From Melolontha melolontha (lineage: Eukaryota > Arthropoda > Insecta > Coleoptera > Scarabaeidae), in NCBI GenBank assembly GCA_935421215.2, contig OW285236.1:75977753-76041752 (forward strand): a stretch of DNA of 64,000 nucleotides, written 5' to 3'. The translations under genes were made by a program, and so were the position numbers. Below are positions 42,301 through 56,952 of this stretch, piece after piece; within the stretch, counting starts at the first letter, position 1; each line of letters opens with the position of its first letter. Under the pieces are notes generated by a model, which was not told the origin of the DNA, did not search any database, and was given only the letters and a program-made list of their open reading frames with translations.

Positions 42301-45300
42301 CGTTGTTTTATCGTTGTTTTGAATTATACTTTTGCAATTAGTAGTCGGTATGCGCATGCGCCCACGATCACGCAATCCATTTTCTCCGTTTTCAGATTTG
42401 AGCTTCCGTAAGTAAAACTGAGTGGCGCTACCTACCATCTTTTATTTAGTCACCCACGTCATCTCCACTGAATAAAGGCATATACAATAAATAGAAGCTC
42501 CCATACATTTGTGCGATACGACTATCGGTATCGACCTGTTTTCGGCCATCTTCATAACACCATCGCTGCGCCTGCGCGCGCCGTAGGTAACAAGACCTAT
42601 ATGTCGAACGACCGTTTGATCGTCCTCGTGCAGCGTGCCTTCCGTTTAAGGTTCAACATCGCCGTGCCCTTGGCATTTCGAGACGTTCCATTCAACGAAT
42701 CGTTAATGAACATCGCACCCTATAAGATGGTTGTTGTCCAAAAATTGAAGCCACGTCATTTTGAAGCCAGACAACTCGCTAATGAAAACATGCTTGGTGT
42801 GTTACCTCGAGATGGTATCGTTTTCTTCTCTGACGAGGCTCATTTTCACGTCAATGGATGTGCCAATAAACAGAATATGCGCTATTGGAGTGATGAATCC
42901 CAGGGAGCTCCGCCAGAGGCCCCTGCACTCTGACAAGGTGACAATATGGTGTGCGATGTCAATAATTGGGTCCTTACTTTTTCGAAAAAAAATGATCAAG
43001 CGGTTACAGCCACTTCTGCACGTTACCTGGCCATGATCCATTTTTTCTTGCCCGAATTGGAAGGGATACAGCAAGAAGACGTCTGGTTTCTGCAGGACGG
43101 AGCCATAGCCCATACAGCAAGGGTTTGCATGGACTTTTTGCGAGACAGATTCCCCGGCTGCCTCATCTCCTTAAAAGGCGATTTGAACTGGTTTGACCCC
43201 TTGTGATTTTTTCCTGTGATAATAGCTAAAATCACTTGTATACAACAATCGTCCCAGGACCCTGGAAGCCCTCAAAAACAGCATTCGAGCCCAAATCGCC
43301 GATATTCCTATGGCAATGCTTCAAAGAGTTTGAGGGGCGCCATTTGGGTGACACTTTCTTCAAAGCCGTGTAAACTTAAATTTCCTATGTTAATGAATCA
43401 AGAAAAAATAAAAAATTTGGTCATTTTGTAACAGTATACATCTTATTCCATTTCAAATCCATGCATCTACCGCGCGCCATCCGGTATAAGGGTATGCTGC
43501 ACGAAATCGGTAAAATGACAGTGGTTATAAAAAGATTGGATACAAAAGTGTTAAGATATGAATTCAAGGAAGTCGTGGATTAAAATGTCATTAAAAAAAT
43601 TGTATCACGAATAAATTAAGGAATATCAAAGAAAATAAATGAATAAATTTTATGCAGCTACAATACAACTGATAATACAACTATTCTGTAACGGAGAACC
43701 AAATATCATAAAAAAAGAAGTCTACCCACATATTTGCAAATGTGGTAAAAGCAGGGTTGAAGAAACAAAAAGAAAAGAACTATTTAACAGAAGATAGAGG
43801 TCACAGAATTATAAGGTTTGTTCTAGCAGCAGTAAGAAACTATTAGGTATTGTATAGCGCATGCGTAATACTAATATTGTGTTCTGGCAAGTGAAATTAC
43901 TAATTTCTTGCTAATAGCAAGCTGTTCTAGCAGGCGAAAATTGCAGTTACGGATTGATTGTGGATCGTCCAAACAATTCCTGGATTTTAATAAAATTTGA
44001 AATTTGGGACATGCGCATAACGCTGTAACAGGTGAGGTGTATTTCAGGTCAATTCGAGAGTATTAACGTAAACGATATCACTTTCTTTTTAACGGGAACA
44101 GTGGTTTAAATTAATTAAGAATTAAAAAAAAAATATGATAATATTTATAACATAACGGGTGTTCATTTGAAAAGTCAATCTAGTAGCATGTGATTTACTG
44201 AGAACATTTTGAAGTATGTCGTAAATTAAAATTTACTACTTAACCTACGAAGTCGTATATTTTGACACTTTCATTCATACAAATAAATAACAAATGTGAT
44301 TGACATTATCAAATGTCATTTGGATTTACGTTTACGGAACAACAAACACATACTAATATATATGCGTCTTATTCTATCAAAATTTCAAAGTAACCTAGAT
44401 TGACTTTTCAAATGAACACACGTTATATAATTGGTTATGGTGTCAGAATACCTAATAATCGGGAATGGGAACTAACGGGTGTTCAGAAACATTCGAAGTC
44501 AAGTGGGCTCTGAACAAAAAATCGTATATCTTTACTTAAGTATAGCAAACGCCAATTAAGTTGGCGCGAGAAGGGGTAAGTTCGCGCAGGATTAGAAGTA
44601 GTGGGGAGATTTGTATTTGGTTTTACATCAAATGTCAGATAATTCTAACCTCTGAGCGTATATGATCCCCTAGCAAAGACATTACAAAATATGTTCTGTC
44701 AAACGTCAATGACAAAATTGACAAATGTATTCTGACAATTACTTGAGTAGTGGGGGTGGACGTTTTTAAAAGCGGCTTCTGCGCACCACCTCCTCGCGCC
44801 AACTTAATTGGCGTTTGCTATACATTTGCGTGTATGATAACCTATAAAATTGTATTAAGTAAATGTATCAATCTATATCAGACATGACTTCATATTTTCA
44901 AGGACTACTTTGACTTCGAATGTTTCTGAACACCCGTTATATACTTTTGTTATTTAGTATCACACATTTGGGTCAGATGTCGCGCAGAATGTTTCGCTTG
45001 TTCTAGCATACGCAATTGCAAACTAATTTCAAATTAATAATTTGCTTGCACATGCGCACTAGAAAAATACATCAAACTATCAGGGACTATGTGCTAGAAC
45101 AAACCTATAGACGAAGACAAAACAATCAGGAAATCAACAGTTGCAGAACATATATAAAGTTGATTTTGAAGGAGTTAAAATATTAGCTACAATAGAAAAT
45201 TATTAGAAGAATCATTAAAAGAAGCCATTCAAGTATAGAATTTAACCTAGAGAATCGATATACATTTAATAAGACCTGAAAGAAAGAAGAAAGTACAAAA

Positions 45301-48300
45301 GCCTGTGACGATTAAACTAAAATTACCATATACACATTGGAGTAATGTTTTAAAAAATTATTTGTAGTTTTTGTATGAAAAATATTACATCACATGTATG
45401 GAGAAGTGTAAATATAATAATTGTAAACATCAATATCATCAGCTCTATTGCTACTTTACATACTTTATTTTTTCATGTTATTGGAGAAATTTTTTCATGC
45501 GATAGAAAACATGTAATTGTATATTAATTACCTCTGACGTACTCCGATTAAAACAATAATTCATAATTTTTCCAGAATTTAAGGTTTTAGTTGGACTATC
45601 GTAAGGCTTAATGAAAACATTTTTTTGAATTTCGGTCTTTGGTGATGCTATCAATGATTTTACCAGTGGTAGAGGGCTTAGGGGTAGTTTGCTTGTCTGA
45701 AAATAAGAATATATTAAATGTTTGAAGATAACTTGTTATTTATCTTACCTCATTAGAAAATTGTAAGGCAAATTGTCTAATTTTTGAAACATAAATTCCA
45801 TTGTAAAATGCTATTAAATCTGATCGAGGTGGTACTGCATCCTCTAAAACAAAAACAGTTACTTTAACAAAAATTTAAATATATAAAAATATATTTAATA
45901 TGAGTGCTAAAGTCTTAAATATACACAATCGAACTGAATCTACTAATTATCTATTTTTTTAAAATAAACCGAAAAACTATAATTTAATAAAATGACGACA
46001 CAAACTATTAAGAACACAATTAAGAACTGAAAATAACATCAAACATATTTGGGTTGTGTTGCTCTATTTGATTGGTGCTCAGCTTTCATTTTATTTCTTC
46101 AATATGCAGTTTTTTACACAATAAACATTTCTAGAGGAAGGTATTTACTTTAAATACACATTATAAATTATTAGTTTTTATATTACGTGGCCGCTCGGTG
46201 GAGTGAATACTCTATTCAGTGAACAACTCTAAAGCTAAACTAAGCTAAAACTAAAGCTCGAAAGTGTGAACAATAACATTTGATTCAGTGAACAGGGTAA
46301 ATTCCCGGCCTATGCATCAATTTGCTGACTTGCCTTGTGAGATGCAGCGTAATTTACAAGAACGGCGTATTTTATTTTAATCATTTTTAGATCAGTTGAA
46401 GTTGCAGATGTGCTGTGCTGGAATGTTTTTGTGTTTACAATAAAAATGAAGCCGAAAGTGCTAAGTTTGTCCGAAAAATGTAAAATTTTAAAAAGTCTGG
46501 AAGCTGTGTAACATATTTGTCTAAAAGTACGGAATTGCCAAAAATAAAAAACGAGACATTTTAAAAATTACATCAAAGTGTAGTGGAATACAGAAAAGAA
46601 AAACTTTAAAACCCTGTTTTGTACACAAAGACTTAAAAATGTATTTATTTCGCTTGAAAAGCTAAAGCTATCAATAAAACCCCAAATTTTAATGCTAGTG
46701 GCGGATGGAGCCAAAGATTCAAACGAAAATTTGAAATAAAACATTTCAAAATTTCGGGAGAAAAGTTATAAGCTGTTCCGGAGCATGAAGATCCATTCAA
46801 AATTTATCTGCGAGAGAAAATACACGAGCTACAATTAACACATGATGCCGATGAAACAGGCTTGGAGTGGAAATTGCTACCAGAGGACCTTGGTTACACC
46901 TAAAGAAAGATCGGCCCTTGGTCGAAAAAATGGAAAAGAGTAGACACTTTTCTTTCATGCATCAATACAACTGGTGAACATAAGATCAAAACGTTTGTGA
47001 TTAGACGTGCCAAAAACCCAAGATGTTTTAAGAACTTTTCACTTCTTGTGAAATAAGAGAAAAAATGCTTGGATGGCGTCGAGGGTATTTGAAAATTGGT
47101 TTCATCATTCAATTGTCCCGCAGGTCCGAAGATTTTTAAGACAAAATGGATTACCACAAAAAGTCCTTTTACTTTGGACAACGTTCCAAGCTATCCACCA
47201 GCAGGAAACTTGGTTTCTAACGATGGAAAAATTCTTACACTCTACATGCACCCTAATGTAACAGCTTTAATACAACCAATGGACCTGAATGTCATTGGGT
47301 TAACAAAACAGTTTTATAGAAAAAGCCTTTTATCCACAATAGTTGATTCTAACAACAATGCTATTTCAGCTGTCATTAAAAAATTTTAGTCTAAAAGATG
47401 CTGTCACACATCTTGCATTAGCATGGTAGAGTGTGAAAGAAGAAATAATAATAAGTGTAGGAAAAATATTTTATTAGATTCTTTCAATAGCGACTCTGAT
47501 TCAGAAGAGGATATTCCACTAGCTGTTCAACAAGAAAAATACAAGAACAGCGTCGAGGCAGTGACAATTCAATTCAGTGACTACAACCGTGAAGACAGAA
47601 AACTTGAATATGGATGTCACAGAAGAACTTGTAGAGGATGTAATTGAAATTGAATATGTGAAAGAAATAATGGATGGTGGCAAGGAAGCTTTACAAGTTC
47701 TTAATATAGTGATTTCTTGGGCAGAACAAAACATGCTAAATTCTGAAGATCTACTAACTTTGCGAAGAATAAAAGAAATCGCAATTCAAAGATCACTAAG
47801 ACAAGAAGATTCAAACAAAACTAACTAGTTACTTTCTCAAACAAAACTGACTTATTTAAATCATTACCTGTTCATGTATCTACGAGGACGGTCTGATATA
47901 TTTCCGACATTAACGTGAAGATGGCAGGCAGCACTCGTCAATAAAAGCAGGGGAATGCGGTTGCGCATCTATTGACAGGTACTCACCAAAATTTCAGCCA
48001 TTTTGGACGCGCAGTTGTTTGACAATCATTTGAGTGAGTCGATGTGAGTGTTTTTGTAAAAATGGAAAAAATCGAGTATCGAGCCGTCAATAAATATTTG
48101 TTTTTAAAAGGAAATACGCCTATGCAAATTAAAGATGAGTTGGACGTTGCGTACAGGGACTCTGCACCATCAGTTATCACGACGAAATTTTGGGCAACTG
48201 AGTTTAAACGTGGCCGTACCAGCTTGGGAGACGATGAGCGTCCAAAAACTGTAACCACTGACGATAACATCGCTAAAGTTCACAAAATGGTGCTAGGCGA

Positions 48301-51300
48301 CTGCCGAATTAAAGTGAGACAGATAGCAGAGGTTATGAATATGTCCAAAGAACGTGTTTGTTACATATTGAATGAATATTTAGGCATGAGAAAGCTGTAG
48401 CCGGGCTTGCTGACGTTAGACCAAAAACGTGTTCGAATGAACATTTCCAACGTAGTTTGGGCGCAATAAATTAGAGTTTTGGCACCGATTAATTACTGTA
48501 GATGAAACTTGGATACACCATTATACGCAGAAAACAGAAATACAGTCAAAACAGTGGACTGCGAAGGGGGAATTGGCTCCAAAAAAAGCAAAAACTGTTT
48601 CTTCGGCTGGGGAAGTGATGGCGACTGTTTTTTGGGATAGTAAACAGAAAAAAACATTACAGGAGCATACTACGCATCATTACTTGACACGCTGAAAGCA
48701 GAAAAGCGGCCACATTTCCAGGAAAAAAAATTTGTTTCGCCAAGACAATGTGCCGTCACACCTCAGCGGTTGCCATGGCGAAAACCCACGAATTACGGTT
48801 TGAACTAGTTAACCACCCTTCTTACTCACCAGATCTAATCCCAAGTGACTTCTTTTTGTTCCCTAATCTCAAAATTGCAAATGAGGAGGCCATCACCTTC
48901 GTAAACAAATATTTTGCAGAGAAAGACGTCGAGTACTATTTGACGGGTTGAAGATATGGGAGCATCGCTGGGAGAAGTGTGCATATTTACAAGAAGACTA
49001 TGTAGAAAAATAAAAATAAATTTTAGGAAAAAATGTCTTGTATCTTTGTAAGGTCGGAAACATTTCGGACCACCCCCGTATGTAGTATATATTTTTCATT
49101 TATAAGTTCTTTTTGATGTTACTGAATATATAAATAAACGATTTAACTGCACATTTGATTGAGTGAACATTTCGCTTCTGTGAACAGGTAAGATTTTAAT
49201 TAATTCACTTAATTGAGCAGCTACTGTATATGCCATTTTTTGCATATTATATGAAGCAAATAAGAACGAGAAGGTGACATACAGCATTCATCAATAATTT
49301 AGAAAAAACTAGCATGTATCGACCGACAAATATTTTATCATCAAATACATATTTTATTTCAGGGAGCCCCCTACCTGACCTGACTAATTTCGCTCGGTTG
49401 TTACCGGCCAGTCGCCGAGTTTAACCCCAATAAGTGCTCGGATGACACATTGTACGGATCAATGTATTCACCCCTAAGGAAAAAATATATTTCTCGAATG
49501 ACACAACACGCAGACTCTTCTCAAAAATTCCCAAACATTATTCAATCAGGCACTTTCTATGTTGAAGCAATAATCCATAGCCTCAAACTATAAATCAGAG
49601 TGCAAGGTTTCACGGCACAGATGAGTACCCTGTTGATCTTGATAATAACACATCTCTAAAATAAGTTGGCTCGTAATTTAAGATTTGCGTTGTGAAACAC
49701 TAATGGGTTCAAGAACCACGCAAGAAATAATTTCCTACGAACCAAAAGATAGCTCTAATGATATCAGAAATACACTTCACTCAATAATAGCTTCTTTTAA
49801 ATACAGCTACTTACATTATAATACATTATAGTAACCCATAGTAGATCATCGTTATTATCATAAAAAAACTAAACATTGTGCACTCATTTCGAGTCTTCAA
49901 GCAATGAACATAGTAATAAAGAACTGAGTAGAACCAATAGTTTTCAAAATACTGTGCAACAAAGGGCGTTACGAAAAAGGAAGAATTTAAAACTTTTTTT
50001 TTTAAACACTAGGAGATTTATACCGTGTGGCCGCCATCGATAGCGCGATGCATGTATTAGTAACTACTGGTCGACTTTAATGGGCGTGCCAACTTGAAAT
50101 GCCACACCGACAGCGGGCGTATTATAAGAATTCATTTTCGTGATATTTATATATCATTCTTTCGCAAAATTGCATACGGCGATAATAATCATCGGGAAAA
50201 GGAACTTGTAAATTTGTATGAACGATATTTATTAGTACGTAAAATATTTTGAGCCGTTGTTTTGCTGATACCCAATTCGCGGGCAATTTATCGAGACGAC
50301 ATAGTGGGATTTACTTCAACTAAAGCACATACTCGAATTTCTATATCACTTATATTCTTATCCGGAACAACTTTACTTTTATTAGTTACTATAGAAAATG
50401 TAGTTTCGAACCGATTAACTGTCCTACGAATGGTGCTTGCATTGGGAATTTGACTTTCAGGGTAATTAGCTGCAAATAAAGCTCGAGTTACTTTCGCGGA
50501 ATTACCACCGTAAAATTGTTTAATCATAAAGAGTTTTTGCTCCGGTGTATAATACTCCATTTTTTAAATGACCGTTACGTACACCAACAACGCGGTTTAT
50601 TAAATAATATGAGCGAGTAGTTCCCCTGACGATATAAACATTGCAACTAACACCCATATGCGGGAGCGACAGCTAATGCGCTTGCGCGGCTACACCGTCT
50701 AAATGTGAATTTATTGGACAAATACGACTGCATCATAGGGATATGCGATATACTAGGCTCTCTTGTAATCCATTGGAACATTGCGTCTACTTGTTACCGT
50801 TCTAACACACGGATACCTCTGTGTGTTTTGCTTACTCTACAGGTTTCGCTATAGTGCAGACGCACGCGGCCACATGGTATATGTGTGGCGATGATATCAG
50901 CTCTAAGTACCAGATTATAATACGCAAAATTAAATGGAAAACAGAAGAAAATAGCACAAGCAATAACACATTTCAATTCCAGCATATAGCACCCGGTCTG
51001 GAATTCTGAACAAGATAGCAGAAAATAGAAAATCGGAAAAGCATAGTAAATAACGCGGCTGCACAATCGAACGGAACAGGAACGAAAACGAGAAAAACAG
51101 TTAAATCATACGATGTAAATGTAGGCATACACGATACAATTTCGGGAACGAGAACGAAAAAGTTGGCCAAGTTTTAACTTCTTCGTTCTCGGGATCTTCC
51201 CGGAACAAATAGCGCTGGAAAGCTGAGCGTACGCTGAATATGGTGTGAACACGTAGTAACGATCAAACGATATAATGGACGACACACTACTTATTAGTTT

Positions 51301-54300
51301 AGTGGAGCAAGCGCCACATTTGTACAATCGCAGTCTGAGAGGATATAAAATAGAATTAACAAAAGAAATTAATTGCTAGTTTTTTCAACTCAACATGTGA
51401 GCATTATCTTCATCGACAAAATCCATTCTGCCCTTAAATTTTATTTGAGGTTCAATTTTATGATTTTGAAAAGAGATGTAAGCAACAAATATATGTAAAA
51501 TTCCCAAATACCACTAAATTAAACTAAATATCCCTTGGCCTTCAAGTAATTCTATCATTAATTGTGCATCTAGGAAACCTTTCCGTTCGATTGTGCAGCC
51601 CCTCAAGGCGATCACTTCAGCTAAAATCTAAATTAAATAAGGTCGATAAACAGTAAAAGGAAATGATATTAACAAAAGCAAACAAAAGAATAAATCGGTG
51701 TATCGAAATCCCAAAACCAACAGAAACTTCAGACGACTTGAAAGCTAAAAGATAGATGAAGATTACAAATTCCTGCACCATAAACAAAGTATTCAGATAA
51801 ATGAACCAGGACTTCTGAAGAAAAGATAAAAGCATTTGCTAATCACGTAAGGGTGGCATTTACCCCAAATAGTTATTTCTAAAGAAACTAAGGTAAAACT
51901 GCAAAATGCAGGGTATGTATAGCGGCCCATTGTCTCAAGGTGGAAGCTTATAAAGACCCCCAAGACCGCTTAGAATGTATATGGTGTATGTAAAGTGTTC
52001 TATGGCTTTGTTCCTACACCTCGTCGCCGTTAAAGAATCGAAGAATTGATTTGATTTTCACTTTCTCAACATTTAAAGATACCTGAAGAGAATACCGAAG
52101 ATCAATCCTCGCACGCTGGTCCCGAGATTTGAACCTTAGACAAATGGGACTCTCAATTCAGCCATTATAAGCAAAATATAATGCAAAAAGTACCATAAAA
52201 ATTGCATCAGTTCTAAAAGTGTACCGGGTTATGATCTGATAACAGCTAATATTTTACAGCAACTGGCAGAAAAAAGTTACGTTTCTTTCAGTCATTTAAA
52301 CGAGTGCTTAGAATGTAATACTTTCTACTAGTAATTCTAGACTAAACCTAGAAGAGACTCTAAACTATTACCGACCAATTGCCCGTTTACAATAGTTTAA
52401 AAAGCGTTTGAGAAGTTATTTATCGCATAACTAAAACCAATTATAGAAAATCACTTGATTCCTAATTACCAGTTTGATTTTCGACAAATACACCGAGTAA
52501 TACATAGAAAATATAGTTCGGCTAAATTTTCATATAAGTGACATTTGACAAAGTTTGATATATTTTGTATGTCAATATACAGACTGTCCCGTAAAAAACG
52601 CCAACATTCATAATTGCGTTATTTATTGTCCGGTTTTATTTAAACAAAAAGTAAATTTAATAGCATCAAAAACACTATAAGATAGCAGTGTTTTATTTAT
52701 TTTCAATTGTTTTCATTAATGTCAAACGACAGTCAAGTTTTTTATTTTAAATGGCAACATATATATTTTTGGCTATATTCGGATTCATTTTTTTTTTCTG
52801 AATTCAACGATGTATAACATGCTTATTTTTGATAAACGTTTATTGCAAAAAAAAAACTTTATAAATTTCATCTTTGTCTTCCATTATTTATAAATATTCG
52901 AATGTGTCATGAAACATTGGAAATGTAAGTATTATAAATATTATTATAAGAAACAAAACACTTTACAATAAATGTTGAAATTGCCCGTCACCTTGTTTAA
53001 CACATATCGCACATCTCCTAATAATAAAAAATAAAAAAAAACTTTATAAATTTCATCTTTCATTATAGTAGACTTGGCCCAGTCCACTAGCATTATGTCA
53101 ATGTGCCTTAAGTGCCAGTTTGACTTTATTAAGTTTTCTGTATTATCCTGTTTGAACGTTTTGCCGCAACAAAAAGCATATTTTCGTTAAAAATGAATAA
53201 CAATGAATTAACGGACATGTTACAAGTGTTCTTTGAATGTAATAAAAATCGCCTTCAAGCAGTTCGTCGGTACAGTGCTCATTTTCCGGACAGAGAAGTT
53301 CCAGGTTCGAAAATATTTCAGAGAATTGAAAAGAATTTAAGAAATTATGGATCATTTACCAAACCAAAAACACAAAAACGGAAATTCTCCGAAGATAAGG
53401 AATTAGATGTTCTTCTTGCAGTACAGCAAAATTCACGAACTTCGATTCGCGAAATTGCACATAATATTGGGGTATCAAAAACTACAGTTCATGGTATTTT
53501 AAGAAAACACAAACTTAAACCGTATATAGCTCGAAAAGTTCATGCATTAGAACAAAATGATCCTGGCCGAAGAATCCAGTTTTGTCGTTTTTATTTAAAT
53601 GCATTAGAACAAGACCCGAATTTTTACAGAAGGATAATTTGGTCTGATGAATGCACCTTTAGCAACAACGGTATTTTTAATAGAAACATACATCGACAGT
53701 GGAGTGCAGACAATCCGAGATTTGTAATTGAAAATAATTTTCAAAGACGTTTCAACATAAATGTTTGGTGTGGCATTTTAGGTGATCAATTAATTGGGCC
53801 ATTTTTCATAGATGGTTGCTTAAATCAAGAAAAATACTACACTTTTTTACACGAAAATCTCCAAAACTTTTTAGATGAATTACCTTTGGCAAATTTAAAT
53901 AGAATATTTTTTCAACAAGATGGGGCTCCTGCGCACAACGCCAGAGTAAATACTGATTTGTTGAACACCCAATTTGGAAATAGGTGGATAGGAACATCCG
54001 GTCCTATCGAGTGGCCTGCGCGTTCACCGGATCTTACGCCCCTCGATTTTTGGTTGTGGGCTTATCTACAAGATCGAGTTTATTTAACAACTCCAGAAAA
54101 TGTTGACATTTTAAGACAAAGAATTATTAACACTTGTCAAGAAGTACCTGCCGCTTGTCTTTTAAATGCGACCTTTGGAGTAATTAGGAGATGTGCGATA
54201 TGTGTTGAACAAGGTGGCGGGCAATTTCAACATTTATTGTAAAGTGTTTTGTTTCTTATAATAATATTTATAATACTTACATTTCCAATGTTTCATGACA

Positions 54301-56132
54301 CATTCGAATATTTATAAATAATGGAAGACAAAGATGAAATTTATAAAGTTTTTTTTTTGCAATAAACGTTTATCAAAAATAAACATGTTATACATCGTTG
54401 AATTCTGAAAAAAAAATCCAATCCGAATATAGCCAAAAATATATATGTTGCCATTTAAAATAAAAAACTTGACTGTCGTTTGACATTAATGAAAACAATT
54501 GAAAACAAATAAAACACTGCTATCTTATAGTGTTTTTGATGCTATTAAATTTACTTTTTGTTTAAATAAAACCGGACAATAAATAACGGAATTATGAATG
54601 TTGGCGTTTTTTACGGGACAGCCTGTATACTTATTGTTCAATATAATAGTGTTAGATAGACTACCATATTTTCTGGGAAACAAAAAAAAAATGGTAATTC
54701 TAAAAATAATCAAAATATAAATAAAAAAATATTACCTTTTATAAGAACATTTCTATAAATTTCACTATTAGCTTGAGGTTGTTCTCTATACTGTTTCATA
54801 ATGTCGATAAATTGATAAGGCGTTCCAATGACTTTACATATAACATAAACAGCGCACATTAAAAGTTGATCTAAATGTCTATTTTTCATGAGATCAGTAT
54901 CTCTTACAGAGTACTCAAAAACAGTCCATATTTTACATTGTAAATCCATGGCAGTGATACCAAGTTTAGAACATAGATGGTCCATCCTCACACCAGCTAA
55001 ATTATAAAACTAAGGAGAAACGGCATAGAATAAAATGTGTATAAATAATACCAACTATCTTTAATACCTTTCTAAAAATTATACATAGAGATCCGCCTTT
55101 TTTGGGTCTAGCTTCTGGTACTGGTGATGGCGTAGCAACAATTTGTTCCGAGTTTGGAGAATCAACTATCTTGACTAATTTTCTGTTACCGTCTCCGTCA
55201 GTCACCACTGTAAAATGCAAAATTAGAGTTATAAAGTACAAGCGTTATATGAAAACGATCAAAATAGACGGCATCAGTTTTGTGTTTACTTTTTAAACAT
55301 GTTAGGCCAGAATGGGCTGTTCTATAAAAATGTGATTTGGTCTGATGAATGCACTTTTAGCAATAATGGCATTTTCAACAGACTTATTCACCGTTATTGG
55401 AGTCAACAAAATCCGAAAGTTAGTGTTGTAACCAATCGACAACATAGATTCACCGTAAATGTGTGGTGTGGTATTTTGGGTGACAGATTGATTGGACCCT
55501 TTTTTCATTGATGGTACCCTAAATCAGGAGAAGTATCACCAACTACTAATTCACAATTTGGACAATTTCTTGGATGAATTATCTCTTGCAGATTCAAATA
55601 GTGTTTTTCCAGCAGGATGGCGCTGCGCCACATAATGCCAGGATAAATGTTGACTGGTTGAATGCTAAATTTGGCAAAAAATGTATAGGGACATACGGGC
55701 CAGTTCGGTGGCCTGCGCGTTCACTTGATTTTACGCCGCTCGATTTTTGGCTATGGAGTTATGTTCAAGATCGTGTCTATTTAACACCCCCTGAGAACGA
55801 GCATGTTTTAAGAAAAGAGAATTATTCATACTTGTCGATAGATACCTCCTGTTTTGATCTTGAATGCAACATATGGAGTATTTATTTTAGAAGTTAATAA
55901 AATTTTCCATTGCTTTGTAATCCAGGGCACACTTTAACTTTGTTTAAAAAAATAAAATTATTTTCCAAGAATATTTTACAAGTTGACGCACATCATTGTA
56001 TTCAAAAAAAAAAATGAAAGATTATACTCTTTTATAGTATTTATACACCTGTCGCGTGCGATTTTTGAATTTCTGAAATCGGATTATAAATGGCAGACTT
56101 ATAGCGTAGTGCGTTTTTCGTAAGACAACCTG

Positions 56133-56196
<64 letters not shown>

Positions 56197-56905
56197 GGTA
56201 GGTCCAGTTCGCAACGGGCCATATCAGCAATGTGTGGCAACAGCGAATCGAATCCCCTCCATGCGCAGCTCCTTCGATTGCAGCATATTTGCAGTTAAGA
56301 ATTTAGTAAGACTTAAACCGCGCAAGGATATAGTCGTTTGCATATTCGTTCTGTATTCGTAATTTGCCCATTTGTTTCAGACATAATAAAGTCCAGTTTA
56401 TTATTATTATTGTATTCTTAGCTGCTACGGAAAATTAATTTTAAGTAATAAAAAAACAATAACGTTTTCTAAAAGATAAAAGTAAAAAAATCAATAATTC
56501 TGCAAAATAAATTTGAATTTTAAGAAAGTCACTCAATATAGGCATCGTACACACGTTGCCACATCGCATTACGTTCCATACGTATATTGTTGCCTATGGC
56601 CCGTTGCGAGTTGGACCTATCGTTATATATTAAAATAATAGACTTTTTTATTGGTTTAGCGACCTTTAATGAATTTTAATGTTTTCCTCTACGACGTTTC
56701 GACTCTTTTTATTATTGAGTCTTTTTCAAGTGACGATTTATTCTGTTTCAAAACTCATTTTGTGCAACATGTGTCGTCGGAATTTGCCCGAGACCTTTTT
56801 TAGGGAAACGGCCGCGTCGCTTCGAATATTTTGTGTGACGTCAATTTTAATATTAAGACACGGCCAATAAAATAAATAAGAAAATTAAATTCTTATAAAC
56901 ACTAA

Positions 56906-56952
<47 letters not shown>

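Larger units (their letters stand above)
43812..45107. mobile_element. Non-autonomous element hosting three MITEs
   Basis: The ends TAAGGTTTGTTCTAGCA and TGCTAGAACAAACCTA are inverted repeats flanked by TA. The subterminal TTGTTCTAGCA motif recurs inside at about 43921 and 45000. No ORF. The interior is occupied by the MITEs at 44153-44425 and 44473-44939. Confidence 0.65.
46186..49226 (+). mobile_element. Tigger/pogo-type element, split by a mariner
   Basis: The left end CGTGGCCGCTCGGTGGAGTG corresponds to the right end read in reverse (CAGTAGCTGCTCAATTAAGTG), and both continue into repeated GTGAACA motifs. A jerky/Tigger transposase lies inside. The mariner at 47881-49080 sits between its stop codon and its 3' end. 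Without it the element is about 1.84 kb. Confidence 0.75.

Noticed and set aside
40700..42500. Possible solo LTR starting TGTTACATTCG inside the mariner at 40538-43486
   Set aside because: No matching 3' end or target duplication could be found, so the inserted sequence is left unassigned.
53193..54242. Intact 349-codon transposase as a domesticated host gene
   Set aside because: Its own inverted repeats and TA duplications are intact around it, which points to a recent element rather than domestication.
56022..56362. ORFs with alternating Ile-Tyr runs on both strands
   Set aside because: They read through the (TA)n microsatellite and have no other content.
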